NCBI GenBank assembly: GCA_004299665.1
Contig: SCQZ01000370.1
Location: 1-16,563, forward strand
Direction: 5' to 3'
Origin: Jatrophihabitans sp.
Lineage (GTDB): Bacteria; Actinomycetota; Actinomycetes; Mycobacteriales; Jatrophihabitantaceae
Length of the DNA stretch: 16,563 nt
Part shown: in pieces, positions 13,348-16,563 of the stretch
Numbering within the stretch: the stretch's first letter is position 1
Layout: each line of letters starts with the position of its first letter
Notes under the pieces: model-generated
The model's database searches: none
Seen by the model: the letters and a program-made list of their open reading frames with translations, nothing else
What the model was told of the DNA's origin: nothing
Made by a program: the position numbers and the translations under genes

Positions 13348-14709
13348 GTGTCCGGCACCGCGCTCTCGCAGTCCCTGTTCGCCCGCGCCACGGCCGTCAT
13401 CCCCGGGGGGGTGAACTCGCCGGTGCGCGCCTTCGGGGCGGTCGGCGGCACCCCGCGGTTCGTCGCGTCCGGCGCGGGGGCGTACGTCACCGACGCGGAC
13501 GGCAACTCCTACGTCGACCTGGTCGGCTCGTGGGGGCCGATGATCCTCGGGCACGCCCACCCGGCGGTGGTGGCGGCGGTGGCCGAGGCGGCGGCGGCAG
13601 GGCTCTCCTTCGGCGCGCCCACCGAGCGCGAGGTGGAGCTGGCCGAACTGATCGTCGAGCGGGTCGGCTCGCCGTCGTTGCAGCAGGTGCGCCTGGTGAA
13701 CTCCGGCACCGAGGCGACGATGTCCGCGGTGCGGCTGGCCCGTGGCTTCACCGGCCGGGCCAAGGTCGTGAAGTTCGCCGGCTGCTACCACGGTCACGTC
13801 GACGCCCTGCTGGCCGAGGCCGGTTCGGGCGTGATCACGTTCGCGCAGCCGGGGTCGCGGGGCGGGGGGCCCCCCGGCGGTGGGAGCGTGCCCGCCGTGG
13901 GAGTGACCGGCGCCCAGACTGCCGAGACGATCGTGCTGCCCTACAACGACCTCGATGCCGTCGAGGCGTGCTTCGACCGGTACGGAGACGAGATCGCCTG
14001 CGTGATCACCGAGGCAGCTGCCGGCAACATGGGGGCCGTCGCCCCGCGGTCCGGGTTCAACGCGGGCCTGCGCGAGATCACCTACAAGCACGGCGCGGTC
14101 CTGATCATGGACGAGGTGATGACCGGGTTCCGCGTCTCGCCGGCGGGCTGGTACGGCCTGGATCCCGTCGAGCCGGACCTGGTCACGTTCGGGAAGGTGA
14201 TGAGCGGCGGGCTTCCGGCCGCGGCGTTCGGCGGCCGTGCCGAGATCATGCAGCGCCTGTCCCCGGCCGGACCGGTCTACCAGGCGGGCACGCTGTCGGG
14301 GAACCCGGTGGCGGTCGCGGCCGGTCTGGCGACCCTGCGGGCGGCGGACGCGGGTATCTATGCCGCGCTGGACGCCAACGCCCGCACCGTCGCGCGGCTG
14401 CTGGGCGCGGCCCTCGGCGAGGCCGGCGTCGCGCACCGGGTCGGCGTCGCGGGCAACCTGTTCTCCGTCTTCTTCACCGACGGCGACGTGACCGACCTCT
14501 CGACGGCGCGCGCGAGCCAGACGTGGCGCTACCCGGCGCTGTTCACCGCGATGCTCGACGCCGGCGTCTACCTGCCGCCGAGCCCGTTCGAGGCGTGGTT
14601 CGTCAACGCGGCGATGGACGACGGGGCGCTGGCCCGCATCGCCGACGCCCTGCCGGCAGCCGCGCGCGCCGCCGCCGCGGCGCCCCGTCCCGCTTCCCCC
14701 CTCCCGTGA
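13348..14709 (+). CDS. hemL: Glutamate-1-semialdehyde 2,1-aminomutase HemL
   Basis: A 453-residue PLP enzyme converting glutamate-1-semialdehyde to 5-aminolevulinate, the step after HemA. The PLP lysine is K283 in TFGKVMSGGLP. Family stretches include IPGGVNSPVRAF (18-29), GSWGPMILGHAHP (60-72), LVNSGTEATMSAVRLARGFTG (116-136), CYHGH (146-150), LIMDEVMTGFR (252-262) and GPVYQAGTLSGNPVA (308-322). It is longer than the E. coli enzyme for two reasons: about 13 extra Gly/Pro residues at 168-184 inside the mobile active-site loop, and an Ala/Pro tail partly coded by a duplicated 49-bp DNA block. GTG 13348 has a short GGTGGG just before it. The 38-bp gap to the divergent SDR leaves little promoter room, so transcription could begin at or very near the start codon. 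Confidence 0.96.
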   Translation: MSGTALSQSLFARATAVIPGGVNSPVRAFGAVGGTPRFVASGAGAYVTDADGNSYVDLVGSWGPMILGHAHPAVVAAVAEAAAAGLSFGAPTEREVELAELIVERVGSPSLQQVRLVNSGTEATMSAVRLARGFTGRAKVVKFAGCYHGHVDALLAEAGSGVITFAQPGSRGGGPPGGGSVPAVGVTGAQTAETIVLPYNDLDAVEACFDRYGDEIACVITEAAAGNMGAVAPRSGFNAGLREITYKHGAVLIMDEVMTGFRVSPAGWYGLDPVEPDLVTFGKVMSGGLPAAAFGGRAEIMQRLSPAGPVYQAGTLSGNPVAVAAGLATLRAADAGIYAALDANARTVARLLGAALGEAGVAHRVGVAGNLFSVFFTDGDVTDLSTARASQTWRYPALFTAMLDAGVYLPPSPFEAWFVNAAMDDGALARIADALPAAARAAAAAPRPASPLP

Positions 14710-14773
14710 CCGGATCCGGCCGCAGCGGCGCCCCGTCCCGCTTCCCCCCTCCCGTGACCGGATCCGGCCGCAG
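14677..14773. repeat. Perfect tandem duplication, 48-bp period, spanning the hemL stop
   Basis: The block starting GCGGCGCCCCGTCCCG and ending GGATCCGGCCGCAG is present twice, at 14677-14725 and 14725-14773, with no mismatch (49 identical bases, 48-bp period). Copy one codes for the last HemL residues and the TGA at 14707-14709. Copy two is intergenic and repeats that stop at 14755-14757. Each copy contains the palindrome CCGGATCCGG. Confidence 0.95.
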
Positions 14774-14799
14774 AATGTGGGCGCGCGAGGGGGGAAGCG
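14739..14799 (+). promoter_or_regulatory. Inverted repeat that can pair with the ribosome-binding site of the phosphatase gene
   Basis: CGCTTCCCCCCTC (14739-14751, in repeat copy two) is the exact reverse complement of GAGGGGGGAAGCG (14787-14799), 13 bp with a 35-nt loop. The second arm contains the purine-rich Shine-Dalgarno of the next gene. The same left arm is present in copy one at 14691-14703, so two alternative stems are possible. The effect on translation or termination is inference; no T-run follows. Confidence 0.65.
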
Positions 14800-14803
14800 A
14801 GTG

Positions 14804-15454
14804 ATGGTCACCGTCCACCTGCTGCGACACGGCGAGGTCTTCAACCCGACACACGTCCTGTACGGCCGCCTGCCCGGCTTCCGGCTCTCCGAACTCGGCG
14901 AGCGGCAGGCACAGGCGGCGGCGGACTACCTGGCGCGCCGGCCGGTGCGCTACCTCGCCTGCTCGCCGTTGGAGCGGGCCCGGCAGACCGCCCGCCCACT
15001 GGCCGAGGCGCTCGGCCTGGAGGTTGCCGTCGACGAGCGGTTGATCGAGGCCGCCAACCACCTCGAGGGGCACCCGGTGGCCGGCGGCCAGGGGCTGATG
15101 CGGCACCCGGAGCTGTTCAAGTACTACCGCAACCCGTTCCGGCCGTCCTGGGGTGAGCCGTACGCCCAGGTGGCCGCGCGCGTGCTCGCCGCGGCCCGCG
15201 CCGCCCGGGAGGCCGCCGCCGCCCTCGGCGACGGCGCGGAGGCCGTCTGTGTCAGCCACCAGCTCCCGATCGTCGCCGCCCGGCGGCTGGTCGAGGGCCG
15301 GCGGCTGTTCCACGACCCGCGCCGCCGGCAGTGCGCGCTGGCGTCGGTCACCTCGTTCACCTTCGACGGTGACGGGGCGCGCGCACGCGTCGTGCGCCTG
15401 GCCTACGCCGAGCCGGCGGCGGCCCTGCCCAGGGGCACGGGCGCGGGTGCCTGA
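14804..15454 (+). CDS. Histidine phosphatase family protein (phosphoglycerate mutase-like)
   Basis: A 216-residue protein of the branch-2-like histidine phosphatase family. The phosphohistidine motif is LLRHGE (R8, H9, G10). Further active-site residues lie in SPLERARQTA (R58) and around E82, and the second catalytic histidine is H152 in VSHQLPI. The stretch LYGRLPGFRLSELGERQA and the middle FKYYRNPFRPSWGEPY resemble the actinobacterial proteins between hemL and the cytochrome c biogenesis genes, such as Rv0525. The phosphorylated substrate is unknown; a true mutase role is unlikely. AGGGGGG at 14788-14794 is the ribosome-binding site. ATG 14804 and the adjacent in-frame GTG 14801 are both plausible starts. 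The site lies in the inverted repeat described separately. Confidence 0.88.
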   Translation: MVTVHLLRHGEVFNPTHVLYGRLPGFRLSELGERQAQAAADYLARRPVRYLACSPLERARQTARPLAEALGLEVAVDERLIEAANHLEGHPVAGGQGLMRHPELFKYYRNPFRPSWGEPYAQVAARVLAAARAAREAAAALGDGAEAVCVSHQLPIVAARRLVEGRRLFHDPRRRQCALASVTSFTFDGDGARARVVRLAYAEPAAALPRGTGAGA

Positions 15455-15593
15455 CGCCCGTCCTGCCTGCGCGGGGCGCGGTACGGCGCGTGGGGCGCAG
15501 GAGGATCGCCGCGGCGCGGGCAGGCACGCGGAGGGTCACAGCGGGCTGAGGCGCCCTCCGGTGCCGCGTGGGCGTCATTCACACTGGAGCGCG
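15455..15593 (+). promoter_or_regulatory. Intergenic region with two inverted repeats before the TlpA-like gene
   Basis: This 139-bp gap is the longest in the hemL block. CCTGCGC (15466-15472) pairs with GCGCAGG (15495-15501), and CGGAGGG (15529-15535) pairs with CCCTCCG (15554-15560); both are perfect 7-bp stems with loops of 22 and 18 nt. Neither is followed by a T-run. They may be weak terminators or leader structures. The stretch CATTCACACT just before the TlpA ribosome-binding site is the only AT-richer part, and a promoter there is possible but unproven. Confidence 0.35.
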
Positions 15594-16181
15594 ATGAACG
15601 CGCGTGTGCTCCTGGCAGGCCTGCTGGCCGTGGCCGTCGTCGGCACCGCGTGCACCGGCAAGGACGCGGTGAACCGGACCGCGGGCAACCAGTTCCGCTT
15701 CGTCGGCGGCACCGCCACGGGCCGCACCTACCCGGTCGCCGACCGCAAGCCCGCCGGGGACTTCAGCGAGCCGCTGCTGGACGGCAAGGGCACGTTCACG
15801 CTGTCCCGGGAGCGCGGGAAGGTCGTCGTCGTCAACTTCTGGGCGACCTGGTGCGGGCCGTGCCAGGTGGAGACGCCCCAGTTCGACACGGTGTACCGCC
15901 AGTACCAGGCCAGCCACCCCGGAGCCGTCGCCTTCGTCGGGATCGACACCAAGGACCAGCGCGGCGACGCCGAGACCTTCGTGCGCCACTACGACATCAG
16001 CTACCCGATCGTGTTCGACGAGCCGGGCGAGACCGCGATCCGGCTGGGCAAGATTCCGGCGCTGGGGCTGCCGTTCACGGTGCTGATCGACCGGTCGGGG
16101 CGCGTCGCCGGGGTCTACCTCAACGTCATGACGCCGGCCGACCTCGAGCCGCTGCTCGACACCTTGCTGGCGGAGCCGTAG
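15594..16181 (+). CDS. TlpA/ResA-like thiol-disulfide oxidoreductase, membrane anchored
   Basis: A 195-residue thioredoxin-fold protein. Residues 4-19 are a hydrophobic export signal ending in GTAC at C20, an imperfect lipobox (no Leu at -3), so it is either a lipoprotein or anchored by the signal helix. The redox motif is WCGPC (C87, C90) in VVNFWATWCGPCQVETP. The cis-Pro is P160 in LGLPFTVLIDRSG. FVGIDTKDQRGDAETFVRHY and FDEPGE are typical of TlpA/ResA proteins, which keep the heme-binding cysteines of apocytochrome c reduced outside the membrane. The next gene, ccdA, would supply its electrons, and the same pairing is seen at Rv0526-Rv0527. ATG 15594 follows GGAG at 15586-15589. Confidence 0.92.
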   Translation: MNARVLLAGLLAVAVVGTACTGKDAVNRTAGNQFRFVGGTATGRTYPVADRKPAGDFSEPLLDGKGTFTLSRERGKVVVVNFWATWCGPCQVETPQFDTVYRQYQASHPGAVAFVGIDTKDQRGDAETFVRHYDISYPIVFDEPGETAIRLGKIPALGLPFTVLIDRSGRVAGVYLNVMTPADLEPLLDTLLAEP

Positions 16182-16563
16182 GTGCTGCTCGCCGGCTCGG
16201 GATTCGTGCAGACCGTCACCGGCGGCCCGCTGCTGGCTGCCGCCGCCGTGGCGGCACTGGTGGGCGTGGTCGGGTTCTTGTCGCCGTGCGTCCTGCCGCT
16301 CGTGCCGGGCTACCTGTCCTACGTCGCCGGGCTGTCCGGTAGCGACCGGCGCCCGAGCCAGGGGCGGATGGTCGCCGGGGCGCTGCTGTTCGTCGCCGGC
16401 TTCAGCGCGATCTTCATCGCACAGGGGGTGCTGTTCGGCAGCCTGGGCGCCGCGATCCGGGACCACTCGCTGGTCATCGAGCAGGTCCTGGGTGTGGTCA
16501 CGATCGTCATGGGTGTCGTCTTCCTCGGCGGCATCCCGTGGCTGCAGCGCGAGTTCCGCGTCC
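16182..16563 (+). CDS. ccdA: Cytochrome c biogenesis protein CcdA (5' part, runs off the window)
   Basis: The GTG at 16182 directly follows the TlpA stop TAG. The visible 127 residues begin MLLAGSGFVQTVTGG, then a first transmembrane helix with the hallmark GFLSPCVLPLVPGYLSYVAG (about 31-50), whose C36 is the first of the two membrane cysteines that carry electrons. A second hydrophobic segment (GALLFVAGFSAIFIAQGVLFG) and a third (VLGVVTIVMGVVFLGGI) follow. CcdA is a reduced DsbD-type transporter that moves electrons from cytoplasmic thioredoxin to TlpA/ResA. The frame is still open at the window edge, with the second cysteine not yet reached. In related genomes ResB and CcsA follow. Confidence 0.95.
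   Translation, partial: MLLAGSGFVQTVTGGPLLAAAAVAALVGVVGFLSPCVLPLVPGYLSYVAGLSGSDRRPSQGRMVAGALLFVAGFSAIFIAQGVLFGSLGAAIRDHSLVIEQVLGVVTIVMGVVFLGGIPWLQREFRV

Noticed and set aside
13863..13876. G6C6 palindrome in hemL as a frameshift or assembly gap
   Set aside because: The hemL frame stays open with correct family motifs on both sides, so there is no sign of a break. It is kept only as part of the loop insertion finding.
14677..14773. The tandem repeat as a CRISPR array or IS end
   Set aside because: There are only two directly abutting copies without spacers, no cas or transposase gene, and no target-site duplication.

Overview
The window is ordinary chromosomal DNA of a high-GC actinobacterium (GC well above 70% by eye, strong G/C preference at third codon positions, frequent GTG starts, GTGA/ATGA start-stop overlaps). 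The order acyltransferase / HAD phosphatase / small glutaredoxin / hemA-hemC-hemD-hemB / hemL / histidine phosphatase / TlpA / CcdA matches, from memory, the Rv0502-Rv0527 neighbourhood of Mycobacterium tuberculosis. A BldN-type ECF sigma factor with its putative RsbN-type membrane anti-sigma, followed by rex-hemA, matches the Streptomyces coelicolor SCO3319-SCO3324 neighbourhood. The organism is therefore probably a filamentous or sporulating actinobacterium outside the classical mycobacteria. The genus cannot be fixed from this sequence.

Layout. 1-1068 (+): end of an unseen upstream gene, then a lysophospholipid acyltransferase-like protein. 818-4055 (-): a block transcribed as BldN-type sigma factor, putative RsbN-like anti-sigma (DUF5667-like) and HAD-IB phosphatase; the last overlaps the acyltransferase tail to tail by 251 bp. 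4056-4237: divergent promoter region. 4238-5909 (+): an AMP-binding (acyl-CoA synthetase-like) protein with altered catalytic motifs, overlapping a small glutaredoxin-like protein. 5910-6060: rex control region with a good match to a Rex operator, a candidate promoter and a leader hairpin. 6061-12522 (+): a tightly packed operon rex-hemA-hemC-hemD-hemB plus a membrane/GNAT fusion protein. 12545-13309 (-): a type II 3-hydroxyacyl-CoA dehydrogenase-like SDR. 13348-16563 (+): hemL, a histidine phosphatase, a TlpA/ResA-like thiol-disulfide protein and the start of ccdA, which runs off the window.

How it fits together. HemA (glutamyl-tRNA reductase) and HemL (glutamate-1-semialdehyde aminomutase) make 5-aminolevulinate by the C5 route. 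HemB condenses it to porphobilinogen, HemC makes hydroxymethylbilane and HemD cyclises it to uroporphyrinogen III. Rex, an NADH/NAD+ sensor, sits first in the operon and very probably represses it. TlpA and CcdA belong to cytochrome c maturation system II, which delivers heme to apocytochrome c outside the membrane, so heme supply, its redox control and its use lie side by side. The BldN/RsbN-like pair would tie the locus to the developmental regulon known in Streptomyces.

No wholly new system is visible. The most interesting points are: a perfect 49-bp tandem duplication across the hemL stop codon whose C-rich core is the exact reverse complement of the ribosome-binding site of the next gene; three 8-mers at an exact 18-bp period next to a 12-bp palindrome between the sigma and anti-sigma genes; a likely lost stop codon in the HAD phosphatase at a CTAG shared with the convergent gene; a CSC/CGPC cysteine set in the anti-sigma ectodomain; an acyl-CoA synthetase-like protein with Arg in place of the catalytic Lys; and a Gly/Pro-rich insertion in the HemL gating loop. 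There is no gene-free stretch over 300 bases, and I saw no tRNA, rRNA, IS element or CRISPR array.
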